Numbered from the stretch's first letter, positions 27,775-37,371 are shown. The stretch is 64,000 bases of DNA from Hyphomonadaceae bacterium (GCA_023384105.1 JAHDXR010000002.1:124001-188000); one strand, 5' to 3'. A program made the numbers and translations. Notes: a model not told the origin generated them from the letters alone.

Positions 27775-29574
27775 ATGCACGCTTACCGTTCCCACACCTG
27801 CGGCGCGCTTCGCCCTGCCGACGCCGGCAAGGACGTGCGCCTGGCCGGCTGGGTGCACAGGAAGCGCGACCATGGCGGGCTCCTGTTCATCGACCTGCGC
27901 GACAATTACGGCCTGACCCAGATCGTGATCGCCCCGTCCTCGCCGGCCTTTGCGGAGGCTGAGAAGGTGCGCGCCGAGAGCGTCATCCGCATCGACGGCA
28001 AGGTGGTCGAGCGCACGCCCGAGACCGTAAACCCAAACCTGCCAACCGGGGGCGTCGAAGTGCAGGCGGCGGCGCTGGAGGTGCTGGGCGCGGCCGAGGA
28101 GCTGCCGCTGCCGGTGTTCGGCGAGCCGGACTATCCGGAAGACATCCGCCTCAAGTACCGCTTCCTCGACCTGCGCCGCGAGCAGCTGCACCGCTCGATC
28201 CTGCTGCGCAGCCAGGTCATCGCCTCTCTGCGCCGGCGCATGATCGAGCAGGGCTTCACCGAGTTTCAGACGCCGATCCTGACCGCCTCCTCGCCGGAAG
28301 GCGCGCGCGACTTTCTCGTTCCGTCGCGTCTCCATCCCGGCAAGTTCTACGCGCTGCCGCAGGCGCCGCAGCAGTTCAAGCAGCTGCTGATGGTGGCGGG
28401 CTTCGACAAGTACTTCCAGATCGCGCCCTGCTTCCGCGACGAGGACGCCCGCGCCGACCGTTCGCCGGGCGAGTTCTACCAGCTTGATTTCGAGATGAGC
28501 TTCGTCACCCAGGAAGACGTGTTCAACGCCATCGAGCCGGTATTGGCCGGCGTGTTCGAGGAGTTCGGCCAAGGCAAGCGCGTCACCAAGGCCGGCGCGT
28601 TCCCGCGCATCCCCTACAAGGACGCGATCGCCAAGTACGGCTCGGACAAGCCCGATCTGCGCAACCCGCTGATCCTGCAGGACGTCAGCGACCATTTCCG
28701 CGGCGGCGGTTTCGGCCTGTTCGCGCGCATTCTTGAGAAGCCGGGCCATGCAGTGTGGGCCGTGCCCGCGCCGAACGGCGGCGCGCGCGCGTTCTGCGAC
28801 AAGATGAACGCCTGGGCGCAAGGCGAAGGCCAGCCGGGGCTCGGCTACATTTTCTGGCGCGAAGGCGAAGAGGGCGGCGCAGGCCCGATCGCGAAGAATA
28901 TCGGGCCCGAGAAGGCGAACGCGATCCGCGAGCAGCTCGGCCTCAAGGTCGGCGACGCCGCGTTCTTCGTCGCCGGCGATCCCGCCGTGTTCTACAAGTT
29001 CGCGGGCCTTGCCCGCAACAAGGTCGCCAATGAACTGAACCTCGCGGACAAGGATCAGTACGCCTTCTGCTGGATCGTCGACTTTCCCATGTACGAGTGG
29101 AGCGAGGACGAGAAGAAGATCGACTTCTCGCACAACCCGTTCTCGATGCCGAACTTCGAGCACGAGAGGTTCCTGGCGCTCGATGCGAACGACAAGGACA
29201 CCATCCTCGGCATCACCGCGTTCCAGTACGACATCGTCTGCAACGGCGTTGAGCTGTCCTCCGGCGCGATCCGCAACCACAAGCCCGAGATCATGATCAA
29301 GGCGTTCGAGATCGCCGGTTACGGCCGCGACGTGGTGGAGGAGAAGTTCGGCGGCATGCTGAACGCGTTCCGTTACGGCGCGCCGCCGCACGGCGGTTCA
29401 GCGCCGGGCGTGGACCGCATCGTCATGCTCTTGGCCGGCGTCGACAACATCCGCGAAGTCATCGTCTTCCCATTCAACCAGCAGGCCCAGGACCTGATGA
29501 TGAACGCGCCCGGCGAAGTGACGCCGAAGCAGCTCAAGGAGCTGCATATCCGCGTCGTCGAGCCGAAGAGTTAA
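27775..29574 (+). CDS. aspS: Aspartyl-tRNA synthetase
   Basis: 599 residues, bacterial-type length. The anticodon-binding OB fold is N-terminal ([26 protein letters not shown], 18-43). Class II motif 2 reads [15 protein letters not shown], a bacterial GAD insertion lies near 300-420, and motif 3 is at the C-terminus ([16 protein letters not shown]). The ATG at 27775 has GTGGAG 6 bases upstream. In alphaproteobacteria the enzyme is often non-discriminating and works with GatCAB; that cannot be decided here. A TTGACA at 27702-27707 may be its -35 box, but no clear -10 follows. Confidence 0.98.
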   Translation: MHAYRSHTCGALRPADAGKDVRLAGWVHRKRDHGGLLFIDLRDNYGLTQIVIAPSSPAFAEAEKVRAESVIRIDGKVVERTPETVNPNLPTGGVEVQAAALEVLGAAEELPLPVFGEPDYPEDIRLKYRFLDLRREQLHRSILLRSQVIASLRRRMIEQGFTEFQTPILTASSPEGARDFLVPSRLHPGKFYALPQAPQQFKQLLMVAGFDKYFQIAPCFRDEDARADRSPGEFYQLDFEMSFVTQEDVFNAIEPVLAGVFEEFGQGKRVTKAGAFPRIPYKDAIAKYGSDKPDLRNPLILQDVSDHFRGGGFGLFARILEKPGHAVWAVPAPNGGARAFCDKMNAWAQGEGQPGLGYIFWREGEEGGAGPIAKNIGPEKANAIREQLGLKVGDAAFFVAGDPAVFYKFAGLARNKVANELNLADKDQYAFCWIVDFPMYEWSEDEKKIDFSHNPFSMPNFEHERFLALDANDKDTILGITAFQYDIVCNGVELSSGAIRNHKPEIMIKAFEIAGYGRDVVEEKFGGMLNAFRYGAPPHGGSAPGVDRIVMLLAGVDNIREVIVFPFNQQAQDLMMNAPGEVTPKQLKELHIRVVEPKS

Positions 29575-29585
29575 AGCGCCCCTGT

Positions 29586-29657
29586 GGACCGCCGGCGTCC
29601 CGCCGGCCTGCGCAATGTTTGCAGAAGCTAGCTCAAGCCGGCGGGACGCCGGCGCGC
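29586..29657. repeat. Inverted repeat between aspS and pentapeptide gene (family A, copy 2)
   Basis: Left arm begins GGACCGCCGGCGTCCCGCC (29586-29607), right arm is GCCGGCGGGACGCCGGC (29637-29653), giving a 17-bp perfect stem with a 29-base centre. It sits between convergent gene ends and may act as a bidirectional terminator, although there is no T tract. Confidence 0.85.
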
Positions 29658-30208
29658 TAATCGCAGCGCCGCACGCGCAGGCCCTCAGGCACGCGCGTGC
29701 GATGATCGCCGCACGCCGCATCGAGCTGCGCCTGGGTCAGTCCCTGGGCGGTGCGCAGGTCCGCGCCGGAAATGAGCGCGCCCTCGAAGTTCATCCGCGA
29801 CACGTCCGCTTCGCTGAAATCGGCGCGGCTGAAGTCGGCGTTGCGCGCGTCGACGCTCGCCAGCGTCGCCCGCTCGAACACCGCGCGCGGACAGTCGGCT
29901 TCGATCAGCTTGGCGCGCCGCAGGTCGGCCTCAGTGAAGTTCGCGTCCGCGAACGCCGAGCCCGATGCGTCCGCGCGCATCAGCACCGCCTGCGAGAAGT
30001 CGCTGCCGTTGAAGACGGAATTTGTGAGCCGCGCGCCGACCAGGATGCGCCCCGACAGATCGCAGTCCTCGCACGCGCCGCCATAAGCGGGGGCGAGTTC
30101 GAGATGCGCCGCCTTCTCGCCGAACGGCCAGAACGCAACCGCCTGTCCGGCCCAGACCGCGGAAACTGCGGCGGCCGCACACAAGGCGAGGCGCAATTGT
30201 GTCAACAC
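29657..30208 (-). CDS. Exported pentapeptide-repeat protein
   Basis: 183 residues. Signal peptide (about 1-25, ending QAVA). From about 45 to 150 the sequence follows the A(D/N)LXX five-residue period: CDLSGRILVGARLTNSVFNG, SAFADANFTEADLRRAKLIEA, NADFSRADFSEADVSRMNFEG, ISGADLRTA. This forms a right-handed quadrilateral beta helix. A CEDC pair near 46-49 and Cys residues near 105, 166 and 182 could form disulfides. Function unknown; gyrase-protecting relatives are cytosolic, so this exported one probably does something else. It lies alone between aspS and the CpaE-like gene. Confidence 0.85.
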   Translation of the reverse strand: MLTQLRLALCAAAAVSAVWAGQAVAFWPFGEKAAHLELAPAYGGACEDCDLSGRILVGARLTNSVFNGSDFSQAVLMRADASGSAFADANFTEADLRRAKLIEADCPRAVFERATLASVDARNADFSRADFSEADVSRMNFEGALISGADLRTAQGLTQAQLDAACGDHRTRVPEGLRVRRCD

Positions 30209-30349
30209 GGCGCCATGCGTAGGCTCGTCTGAGATTCCGCGCCAGTGAACATGCCGTAAGTGAGGATTATTACTTATTGTTTCAGCGCGCGCGGGCAGTC
30301 ATTCCATGCGAAGAGCTTGGTCGTTACAGTTGCGCAGCAGTATTTGGCT

Positions 30350-32854
30350 TCAGGCGGGCCGCTGCGTCCGGAACGCTGCCGCGCGTGCGCGCGCCTGCTC
30401 GACCTGCAGCGGCGTCAGTTCGCGCGCCAGCGCGTTCGCCCGCGCCGCCGCCGCTTCGTCGCCCTGGCGCGCCGCCAGCGCGAACCAGAACAGCGCTTCC
30501 GCTGTGTCCTTGCTGACCCCGCGCCCCTGTTCGTAGAGGACGCCGAGATTGTACTGGCTGTCGGCCACGCCCTGGGCTGCGGCGCGGCGGAACCACAGGA
30601 AGGCCGCCGCCGCGTCGGCGTCGCCGCCGTCGCCCTGTGCGTAGAACACACCCAGATCGTGCATCGCGTGCGGATGGCCGGCCGCGGCCGCGCGTTCGGT
30701 CCAGCGCCGCGCCTGCGCGAGATCGGGGGCGGCGCCTTCGCCCAGTTCGTAGGCCTTGGCCAAGCGGTACTGCGCCGCCACGACGCCCTCGTCGGCGAGC
30801 CGTTGCAGCAGCGGCAGCGCTTCGGCCGCATTGGTCTCGAGCAATTGCGCAGCGGCTTCGTATTCGGCCGAGGGATCGCGCACAGGCGCCGCCGGCGCAG
30901 CGTGCGCCGTCACCGTCGCGACCTGCGGCGCGACCGAAGCCTCGGCCTCCGAACGCCGGCCTTCGATGTGCCAGGCCGACAGCGCGACCACCGCCGTCGC
31001 CAGCGCCGCTATCCGCGGCAGCGGACTCGCGCCGTCGCGCGGGGCGGGCTTCGGCGTCTGGCTCAGCTGCGCCGCCGCGGCGCGGCGCGCCTGGGCGAGA
31101 TAGGACTCTCCTGGCGCGGCCGGTTTGCGCACCGTTACGCCGCGCGCCATCTTCAAGCGCCGCAAGACGCCGCGGACGCTCGCGTCACCGCCGTCGGCGT
31201 CGTGCGCGGGCGGGGCGGCAGGCGCTTCCGCTTTCGCCGCCGCGCGTTCGTTCACCGGCGCGCCGCCGGTGATCGTCGCCGCCAGGTCGTCCAGCATCTG
31301 CGCCATTTTCGAGTGCGGCGCGACTTCCCCGATCATCTGCGCGCTGACCGCGGCCTTGCCGACCAGTTCGGGATCGAACGCGACCGTGCAGGCGGGCGCT
31401 GCGCCAAGCGCTTCGGCGAATTCCTTGGCCGCGATCTCCGGCCGCTTCGGCACGCCGGCCATCGAGACCACGACAAGCGGGTCGATCTGCGGCCGCGCCG
31501 ATTTCAGCGCTTCCAGCATGCTCTTGGCTGCGGCGAGCCCGGCGAGGTCGGGCGTGGCCACGATCACGGCCTGGTCGGCCGTCAGCAGCGTCTGCTTCAC
31601 CCAGGCGGTCCAATCGTGCGGCAGGTCGAGCACGATCCAGGCGCTGGTGCGGCGCACGTGCGCGAGCGTGTGTTCGACCGCGCGCGGATCGAGCCGCAGC
31701 GCGCGCTCGACGCTGGCGGGAGCGCTGTAGATGCGCAGCCGCTTCGTCGGCCGGACGGCGACGCCGTCGAGCAGATCGTCGTCGGCGTGATCGGGGGCTA
31801 CCAGCACCTCGGCGATCGAGTGCGCCGGCGATTGGTTGAACGCGAACGCCGCGGTGCCGAAGGCGAGATCGAAATCGACCAGCGCCGTGCAGCGCTCCTG
31901 CCGCTCCGCGATCGACCAGGCGATGTTGTGCGCGATGGTCGAGGCGCCCACGCCGCCGCGGGCGCCGATCACGGCGATCGTGCGCGCGGCGCCGGCGTCG
32001 GTGTAGAGCCGGCAGATGGTGCGCACGAACTCTTCGGGCTCGATCGGCGGCATCACATATTCGCTGACGCCGCGCGCACCGAGGTCGCGCAGAAGATTGA
32101 TGTCGTTCACGGCGCCGAGCAGCACGATCTTCACGCCGCGCCGCACCAGGTGCGCCAGCGCCGCCGCGCCGTCGAGCATCTTTTCGCGCGGCAGCGCGGT
32201 GTCGACGATCAGCAGGTCGGGCGCGCGGGCGTCGTCGAAGCGGCCGACCGCACCTTCGAGGCCGCCGCGCTCGAACGTGAACTCGGCGCGCGAAAGCCGC
32301 CGGTCGCGCGACAGCGCGGTGACGAGGTCGCGCGCCTCGTCGCGCTCCCAGCTGACGAACACCGAGATCGGCGGCGTCGAACGGAGCTGCTCGTCCTGGT
32401 GGGCGCGCGCGCCGGCCAGCGCGTCCGCCTGCTTGTTCGCCTGCAGCGCCCGGTCGGCCGCGGGATCGTAGATCACGCGGCGGACCTGGAAGATTTCGTC
32501 GTCTTCTTCCGGCGCGTCGAAGGGAATGTCTTCGTCGCCGTCGCCGAGCATCAGCCCGGTTTCGCCCACCGTCAGCAGATCGTCCGCGAGGCCGGCCTCG
32601 ACGGCGCTGTCCGGCGCCAGCACGTCGTCGGCGCCGAGAATGAACTCGTCTTCGGCGAAGGCGTCCTCGGCCCCCAGTTCGAGCACGTGCTCTTCCGGCG
32701 CGGGCGCCAGCTCGGCGGCTTCCGGCGCGACGGCTGCTTCTTCCGCAAATTCCGGCGCCGCGTCGTCGGCGATAGCCGCCGCCGCGACCGGCTTCAGCCG
32801 CGAAACGTTGCGCCGCACGCGCGACCTGGCTTTACGGGCCCCGGGAGTGAACAT
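30350..32854 (-). CDS. CpaE-type ATPase fused to transmembrane segment and Sel1 repeats
   Basis: 834 residues from the ATG at 32854; a TTG at 32902 is an alternative giving 850. Order: basic then very acidic disordered region (1-150); receiver-like domain lacking a full phosphorylation set (about 162-284); MinD/ParA-like ATPase of CpaE type with P-loop GARGGVGAST (297-306) and VDFDLAFGT (326-334); Ala/Pro linker; one hydrophobic segment (about 613-629); then three Sel1-like repeats (about 692-802, e.g. AQYRLAKAYELGEGAAPD and SQYNLGVLYEQGRGV). CpaE places Flp/Tad pilus machinery at the pole. Fusion to a membrane segment and Sel1 repeats is unusual and resembles the C-terminal layout of the polarity factor PodJ. 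No other tad/cpa gene is in the window. Confidence 0.85.
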   Translation of the reverse strand: MFTPGARKARSRVRRNVSRLKPVAAAAIADDAAPEFAEEAAVAPEAAELAPAPEEHVLELGAEDAFAEDEFILGADDVLAPDSAVEAGLADDLLTVGETGLMLGDGDEDIPFDAPEEDDEIFQVRRVIYDPAADRALQANKQADALAGARAHQDEQLRSTPPISVFVSWERDEARDLVTALSRDRRLSRAEFTFERGGLEGAVGRFDDARAPDLLIVDTALPREKMLDGAAALAHLVRRGVKIVLLGAVNDINLLRDLGARGVSEYVMPPIEPEEFVRTICRLYTDAGAARTIAVIGARGGVGASTIAHNIAWSIAERQERCTALVDFDLAFGTAAFAFNQSPAHSIAEVLVAPDHADDDLLDGVAVRPTKRLRIYSAPASVERALRLDPRAVEHTLAHVRRTSAWIVLDLPHDWTAWVKQTLLTADQAVIVATPDLAGLAAAKSMLEALKSARPQIDPLVVVSMAGVPKRPEIAAKEFAEALGAAPACTVAFDPELVGKAAVSAQMIGEVAPHSKMAQMLDDLAATITGGAPVNERAAAKAEAPAAPPAHDADGGDASVRGVLRRLKMARGVTVRKPAAPGESYLAQARRAAAAQLSQTPKPAPRDGASPLPRIAALATAVVALSAWHIEGRRSEAEASVAPQVATVTAHAAPAAPVRDPSAEYEAAAQLLETNAAEALPLLQRLADEGVVAAQYRLAKAYELGEGAAPDLAQARRWTERAAAAGHPHAMHDLGVFYAQGDGGDADAAAAFLWFRRAAAQGVADSQYNLGVLYEQGRGVSKDTAEALFWFALAARQGDEAAAARANALARELTPLQVEQARARAAAFRTQRPA

Positions 32855-32920
32855 CTGCTTGACGCGTCTTGAGCTGGATTGGCCGATGCCAATTCTTCCC
32901 AAATATTCATTGCAGCGCGC

Positions 32921-32937
32921 TTAGCGAACGTCGCTAA
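32921..32937 (-). promoter_or_regulatory. Palindrome upstream of the CpaE-Sel1 gene
   Basis: TTAGCGA-ACG-TCGCTAA, a perfect 7-base-arm palindrome, 67 bases before the ATG at 32854 (19 before the alternative TTG). It is a plausible operator for a dimeric repressor; the factor is unknown. Confidence 0.45.
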
Positions 32938-32949
32938 TCTTCATTCACC

Positions 32950-32964
32950 TTAACGCTTCGTTGA
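32950..32964. promoter_or_regulatory. Near-consensus CtrA site upstream of the CpaE-Sel1 gene
   Basis: TTAA-CGCTTCG-TTGA, seven of eight positions of the CtrA box TTAA-N7-TTAA (read on the minus strand as TCAA-N7-TTAA). CtrA activates pilus genes in Caulobacter, so a site ahead of a CpaE-type gene fits. One 8-position match in AT-poor DNA is suggestive only. Confidence 0.4.
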
Positions 32965-32996
32965 AGCGCCGCGCGCTAAATCCGGCGCAAGCGCAC

Positions 32997-33097
32997 CATG
33001 GAGCGCCGGCGTCCTCGCCGGTGCGGCGCGACAGCTACCGACAAGCGCAGGCGCTTGTTCGATAAGGCGCAGGCGGGCGAGGACGCCCGCGGTCCAT
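32997..33097. repeat. Imperfect inverted repeat (family A, copy 3)
   Basis: Left arm CATGGAGCGCCGGCGTCCTC (from 32997), right arm GAGGACGCCCGCGGTCCAT (to 33097), with several mismatches and a centre holding a second small hairpin (CAAGCGCAGGCGCTTG). It separates the NrdJ-like 3' end from the CpaE-Sel1 promoter region. Confidence 0.75.
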
Positions 33098-33116
33098 AGA
33101 TCGGCGCGTCCGGTAT

Positions 33117-35921
33117 TCAGCCGCCGCTGGCTTCGCCCGTAGCGCCGCACGCCGCGCAGACGCCGCTCTGATCCACCGTGAAGTGGCCGCACGCGCCGCA
33201 GGGCTCGTTGCGATAGCCGGTCGCGGCGGGTTTCGCCGCCGCCGCCGGCGGCTCGCGCCGGTCGCGCGCGCCCTCGACCATCGCGCGCGGGCGCAGCACC
33301 ACCAGATTGTCCGGCGAGGCGCCGCGGGCGAAGCCGCGCGAGATCAGCCGCGCCGCGCTCTCGGCGTCCTGCGCCGTCTTCGACAGGCCGTCGCCGCGCG
33401 CGTCGAACGGATCGACCTGGGCGAGGTCGGCGCGGCCGAGATAGCTCACCGCCAGCTCGCGGAAGATGTAGTCGAGGATCGAGGTGGCGTGGCGGATGGT
33501 GTCGTTGCCGCGCACTTCGCCGGCGGGCTCGAAGCGCGTGAACAGAAACGCATCGACATATTCCTCCAGCGGCACGCCGTATTGCAGGCCGATCGAGATC
33601 GAGATGGCGAAATTGTTCATCAGCGAGCGGAACGCGGCGCCTTCCTTGTGCAGGTCGATGAAGATCTCGCCCAGTTCGCCGTCGTCGTACTCGCCGGTGT
33701 GCAGATAGACTTTGTGCCCGCCCACGGTCGCTTTCTGGATGTAGCCCTTGCGCCGTTCGGGCAGCCGCCGGCGCTCCACCCGCGCCGGTCCTTGCTGCAC
33801 CGGGGCGGGGGCAGGCGCGGACGCCGTGCGCGGCTCCTCGATCTCCTCGTCCGCCGGGGCCAGCGTCAGCGTGATCGCCGGCGCTTCGGCGCGAACCGAG
33901 ATCAGCGAGACGCCTGCGGCTTTCGCGCTCTCCAGCAGCGCGGCGCGGCGATCGGCCTGCGCCAGCGTCAGCGAAACGTCGACCGCCGTGCGCGCATATG
34001 GCGCGACCGCCGCCGCCAGGGCGATGCGCGCGTCCGGCGCGATCTCGCTTGCGCTTGCGAATACGCCGACGTGCGCGGACGCGAGGTCGCCCGCGCCGGT
34101 GAAATCGCCCGCGCCCATGCAGTAGGCTTCCGCCGCCGCGATCTCCTCTTCGCTGAAGCCCAGCGTCATTAGCAGATCGCCGCGTTTGCCTGCGGCGACG
34201 TCCGGCGGCAGCTTCAGCACCTCCTCGCAAAGCTCCGGCCCGATCACCAGCGGATGCACCGCCGCGCGCAGATTGAACGCATCCGCCGCCGCTTCCTCGA
34301 TCGCTTCGAGCGCGGGCTCCGTCAGTCCCTTGGCCGCCAGCGCGTCGAGGCTCACGCCCGGCGCGCCCTTCAGCGTGCGCCGTCCCTCGACATGCTCGGC
34401 GAGCGCCGCGATCTGTTCGCCGCCATAGCCCAGCGCCGCCAGGCCCGCGCGCGCGTCCTCGCTCAGCACGCGGCCGAAGCCGCCATCGGCGCGCGCGCCG
34501 TAAAGCGCAACGCCCGCAGCCGGCGCGAGGCCGCAGCTGTTGAGGCCCAGCCGCCGCGCGCTGCCGGGATCGTTGGCGAACGCCAGCGTCACCGCCGCGC
34601 GCAGGCCCGCATTCTTCGCGCCCGGCAGCGCGCGATACGTCGCTTGCGCCCGCGCCGCGATCGGCCCGCCGAGCGCGCCGGCGGCGTCGCGCGCGGTTTT
34701 CACCGCAGCTTCCTCGGCGCGCTTGCAGCGCGGCCATTCCGGATAGGCGCTCTTGGCCTGCGCCAGCGCCGCGCTTTCCGACACCGCCGCCGCGTGCGCG
34801 AGTGCGGCGATGCTCGCGGCCAGCGCGCGCGCGTCTTCGCTGTCACAGGCGAGGCCGTCGCGCATCAGCAGCGCCGCTAGGCCTTCGAGACGGAGCAGGA
34901 TCGGCCGCCGCGCCGAGCCGCCATGGGCGCCGTGCGCGCCGTCGAGCGCGCGCACCAGGATGCGCACCGCATGCTCGAAGCCGTCGATGTCGAACGTCTC
35001 GTGCTGGAAGCGGGGCAGGGCGATGCTGGCGCCGACGACGCTCGCCTCCGCATCGCCGCCGATGGCGCCGGTCGGATCGAGCGCGGCGTCCGCGAACGCC
35101 GTCAGCACGTGCGCGCCTGCCTCGGGCGCTGCGATCGCCACCCGCCGCCGCGCCGGCGACGCGCCTGCGTCCAGCGCCGCGCTGTAGGCGCCGCGCGCCA
35201 CCGCGCCGGAGAGCGCCGCGACGATGTCCGCGTCCGGCGCGCCCGCGAGCCTCGCCGCCGCCGCTTTGCGCCGCACGCCGCCGTGTTCGAGGTTGAGCCC
35301 GTTGCGCACCGCCTCGATCGCCAGTTCCGCCAGCGCGCTGTCGAGCGTGCGCGCGCCGGCCGCGAGCGCGGTGTTCGCGCGCGCCATCGCGCTGTCGGCT
35401 GCGATCAGCGCCGGCGCCTGTTCCGCATCGGGCCGCACCAGCACCGCGGCGCCGTCGCGCCCGTTCGCGTCGGCGATCCGCGCCGCCGCGTCGAGCGCGT
35501 CGAGCGCCGCCGCCGAGGGCGCGCCTGCGATGCCGAGCTTGGCGCCCGCCGCCAGCAGCGTCTGCGCGCGCGCCAGCGCCTCCATCTCCTCGCTGCGTTC
35601 GCGCGGCCAGCGGATCAGCGCCGCCGACACCGCAAGCTCCGCGCCCGGCGAGAGCGCCGCGCGCATCAGCGGCGGATCGAGCAGGGCCTTGCCGCTCTCC
35701 ATGAGCGCCAGCAGCGGCGGCGCCAGCGCTTCGTCTTCCGCCCAGAGGCCGATCTTCCGGGCCGCCCGCGCCAGCGCCGCGCTGACGCTCGCCCCCGCCG
35801 GGGTCTCCACCGCGACGCCCGCCTCCAGCGCCGCCTGGATCATGGTCTCGGACCAGCTTTCCGGCGCCTCCGCGCCCGGCAGCGCTTCGCCGTCGGCGTC
35901 GTGTGCGAAATCCTGGGCCAT
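33117..35921 (-). CDS. NrdJ-related TSCPD-domain protein, catalytic core degenerate
   Basis: 934 residues, starting at the ATG with AAGGAGG 7 bases upstream. The last 270 residues (about 660-930) closely match the C-terminus of adenosylcobalamin-dependent class II ribonucleotide reductase: [82 protein letters not shown], and a tail with [19 protein letters not shown]. The first 650 residues are Ala-rich and helical, and I find none of the class II catalytic motifs; segment [23 protein letters not shown] recalls the part of NrdJ just before the C-terminal domain. It is therefore probably a paralogue without reductase activity. Two NrdR-like boxes precede it. Relatives annotated as TSCPD-domain proteins exist in Caulobacterales; their role is unknown to me. 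Confidence 0.8.
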   Translation of the reverse strand: MAQDFAHDADGEALPGAEAPESWSETMIQAALEAGVAVETPAGASVSAALARAARKIGLWAEDEALAPPLLALMESGKALLDPPLMRAALSPGAELAVSAALIRWPRERSEEMEALARAQTLLAAGAKLGIAGAPSAAALDALDAAARIADANGRDGAAVLVRPDAEQAPALIAADSAMARANTALAAGARTLDSALAELAIEAVRNGLNLEHGGVRRKAAAARLAGAPDADIVAALSGAVARGAYSAALDAGASPARRRVAIAAPEAGAHVLTAFADAALDPTGAIGGDAEASVVGASIALPRFQHETFDIDGFEHAVRILVRALDGAHGAHGGSARRPILLRLEGLAALLMRDGLACDSEDARALAASIAALAHAAAVSESAALAQAKSAYPEWPRCKRAEEAAVKTARDAAGALGGPIAARAQATYRALPGAKNAGLRAAVTLAFANDPGSARRLGLNSCGLAPAAGVALYGARADGGFGRVLSEDARAGLAALGYGGEQIAALAEHVEGRRTLKGAPGVSLDALAAKGLTEPALEAIEEAAADAFNLRAAVHPLVIGPELCEEVLKLPPDVAAGKRGDLLMTLGFSEEEIAAAEAYCMGAGDFTGAGDLASAHVGVFASASEIAPDARIALAAAVAPYARTAVDVSLTLAQADRRAALLESAKAAGVSLISVRAEAPAITLTLAPADEEIEEPRTASAPAPAPVQQGPARVERRRLPERRKGYIQKATVGGHKVYLHTGEYDDGELGEIFIDLHKEGAAFRSLMNNFAISISIGLQYGVPLEEYVDAFLFTRFEPAGEVRGNDTIRHATSILDYIFRELAVSYLGRADLAQVDPFDARGDGLSKTAQDAESAARLISRGFARGASPDNLVVLRPRAMVEGARDRREPPAAAAKPAATGYRNEPCGACGHFTVDQSGVCAACGATGEASGG

Positions 35922-35968
35922 CGAAGCCTCCTTGCAGCCGGCAAAACAATGCCGCGCGCCGCAAGGGG

Positions 35969-36017
35969 GATCAATATCTAGTATGAAACGACCAGAGATT
36001 ATCCCAAGATATTGTTT
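35969..36017 (-). promoter_or_regulatory. Pair of NrdR-like boxes upstream of the NrdJ-like gene
   Basis: Cores CAATATCTAGT (35972-35982) and CAAGATATTGT (36005-36015) each match the NrdR core CWATATATWGT at 10 of 11 positions. Their starts are 33 bases apart, about three helical turns, as is usual for NrdR box pairs. On the minus strand TTGGGA and CATACT, 16 bases apart, lie between and around them as a possible promoter, with one box over the -35 and the other just after the -10. NrdR represses ribonucleotide reductase genes when dATP is high. Confidence 0.65.
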
Positions 36018-36125
36018 CGTGGCTGCACTGGACGGGAGGCGGCGGCTTCTCCATATTCGCGCCGCCGCTGCTTCGGCCCGTAGGAAGGGCCGCGATCTCG
36101 GTGCGTCGGAGACAAAATAAAGCCC

Positions 36126-36530
36126 ATGCTCAAGCGGATCTTCACCTGGTGGAACGGGGCCACCCTGGGAACCCTGTTCGATGTTGGACGTCGGGGTGCG
36201 CTCGTGGGCAAGGATGAGCAGGGCAATCGCTATTACGAAGAGCGCCGCCCGAGCCTCGACGGGCGCAAGCGCCGCTACGTGATCTACAACGGCTACGCCG
36301 AAGCCTCGCGCGTTTCGCCCGATTGGCACGGCTGGCTGCATCATACGCTCGAAGAACCGCCGACGGTGCGCCCGCTGAAGCGTCAGCCGTGGGAAAAGGC
36401 GCACGAGCCGAACCTCACCGGCACGCCGCGCGCCTATCGCCCGAAGGGCTCGCTCGCGCGCGGCGGCGTCAGGCAAGCCTCGACGGCCGATTACCAAGCT
36501 TGGTCTCCTGAATCGGAGAGCCGATCTTGA
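36126..36530 (+). CDS. NDUFA12-family complex I accessory protein
   Basis: 134 residues. [34 protein letters not shown] and [24 protein letters not shown] (about 7-78) match the NDUFA12/B17.2 family, a supernumerary subunit shared by mitochondrial and alphaproteobacterial complex I. It binds at the junction of the peripheral and membrane arms and is related to the assembly factor NDUFAF2. It begins a three-gene overlapping set with mlaD and the DUF2155 gene, the order commonly seen in alphaproteobacteria. Confidence 0.93.
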   Translation: MLKRIFTWWNGATLGTLFDVGRRGALVGKDEQGNRYYEERRPSLDGRKRRYVIYNGYAEASRVSPDWHGWLHHTLEEPPTVRPLKRQPWEKAHEPNLTGTPRAYRPKGSLARGGVRQASTADYQAWSPESESRS

Positions 36531-37006
36531 GCAATACGTTCGAGCGCTGGGGCGAGACGATCCTGGGCGCGGCGGTCGCTGTCGTCGCGGTGAGCTTCTT
36601 CGCGTTCGCCGCGGCGCAGGCGGGCCAGACCGGCGCCGGCGGCGGCTATGAGCTCGTCGCGCGCTTCCAGCGCGTCGACGGCGTCAATGTCGGCTCGGAC
36701 GTGCGCGTCTCCGGCGTGAAGGTCGGCGTGGTGCGCGAAGTCGGGCTCGACCCCGACACCTACATGGCGCGCCTGGTGCTGAGCGTGGACCGCAACGTGC
36801 AGGTGCTCGACGAATCCACCGCGCGCATCGCCAGCGACGGCCTGCTCGGCGGCGGCTACGTCGCGATCGAGCCGGCCGGCATGGATGCGCTGCCGCCCGG
36901 CGGTGAAATTCCGTACACGCAAGGCGCCGTCGATTTGCTGACATTGCTGGCGGGTTTTGCGCAGGGGCAGGGGAACGCCGACTCTAGCGAGGCTCACACG
37001 CCATGA
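36527..37006 (+). CDS. mlaD: Outer-membrane lipid asymmetry substrate-binding protein MlaD
   Basis: 159 residues. One N-terminal transmembrane helix (about 10-32) and a single MCE domain (about 40-120: [45 protein letters not shown]). It starts at a TTG overlapping the NDUFA12 stop (TTGA), with GGAGAG 6 bases upstream. MlaD forms a hexameric ring in the inner membrane that passes phospholipids between the MlaFE transporter and the periplasmic carrier. The other mla genes are not here, typical of the isolated alphaproteobacterial copy. Confidence 0.88.
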   Translation: MSNTFERWGETILGAAVAVVAVSFFAFAAAQAGQTGAGGGYELVARFQRVDGVNVGSDVRVSGVKVGVVREVGLDPDTYMARLVLSVDRNVQVLDESTARIASDGLLGGGYVAIEPAGMDALPPGGEIPYTQGAVDLLTLLAGFAQGQGNADSSEAHTP

Positions 37007-37371
37007 TCCGTACTCTCGCCGTTGCGCTGATCCTGTTCGCTGCCTCGGCCGCGCCGGCTTACGCCCAGCGCGCCGTCATCCGCGGGCTCGACAAGGTCAC
37101 CGGCCACGCCAGCGACTATACGCTCTCGATCGGCCGGCCCGCGCGCATCGGCTCGCTCGAAGTGATTGCGCGGTCGTGCACCAAGAGCGCGCCGGAAGAG
37201 ACGCCGGAAGTGCGCATCTATGTCGAGGTGTTCGATCACCCGCCGGTGCGCGAAGGCGAAGAGAGCGAACGCCGCGAGATTTTCCACGGCTGGTTGTTCG
37301 CCTCGAGTCCCGGCCTCAACGCCGTCGACCACCCGACCTACGACATCTGGGCCATCGACTGCCGTTCGTAA
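37003..37371 (+). CDS. DUF2155 exported protein
   Basis: 122 residues with a signal peptide ending AYAQ (residue 22). The core AVIRGLDKVTGHASDYTLSIGRPARIGSLEVIARSC, then FHGWLFASSPGLNAVDHPTYDIWAIDC, is the DUF2155 signature with two conserved Cys that probably pair. Its start overlaps the mlaD stop (ATGA). The family is nearly restricted to alphaproteobacteria and occurs with the NDUFA12 gene; its role is not known. Confidence 0.88.
   Translation: MIRTLAVALILFAASAAPAYAQRAVIRGLDKVTGHASDYTLSIGRPARIGSLEVIARSCTKSAPEETPEVRIYVEVFDHPPVREGEESERREIFHGWLFASSPGLNAVDHPTYDIWAIDCRS

Noticed and set aside
30260-32872. An 870-codon plus-strand frame opposite the CpaE-Sel1 gene
   Set aside because: Shadow in GC-rich DNA; the opposite strand has P-loop and Sel1 motifs.
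33117-35921. Functional class II ribonucleotide reductase (nrdJ)
   Set aside because: Only the C-terminal region matches; catalytic segments are not found, so a full reductase name would mislead.
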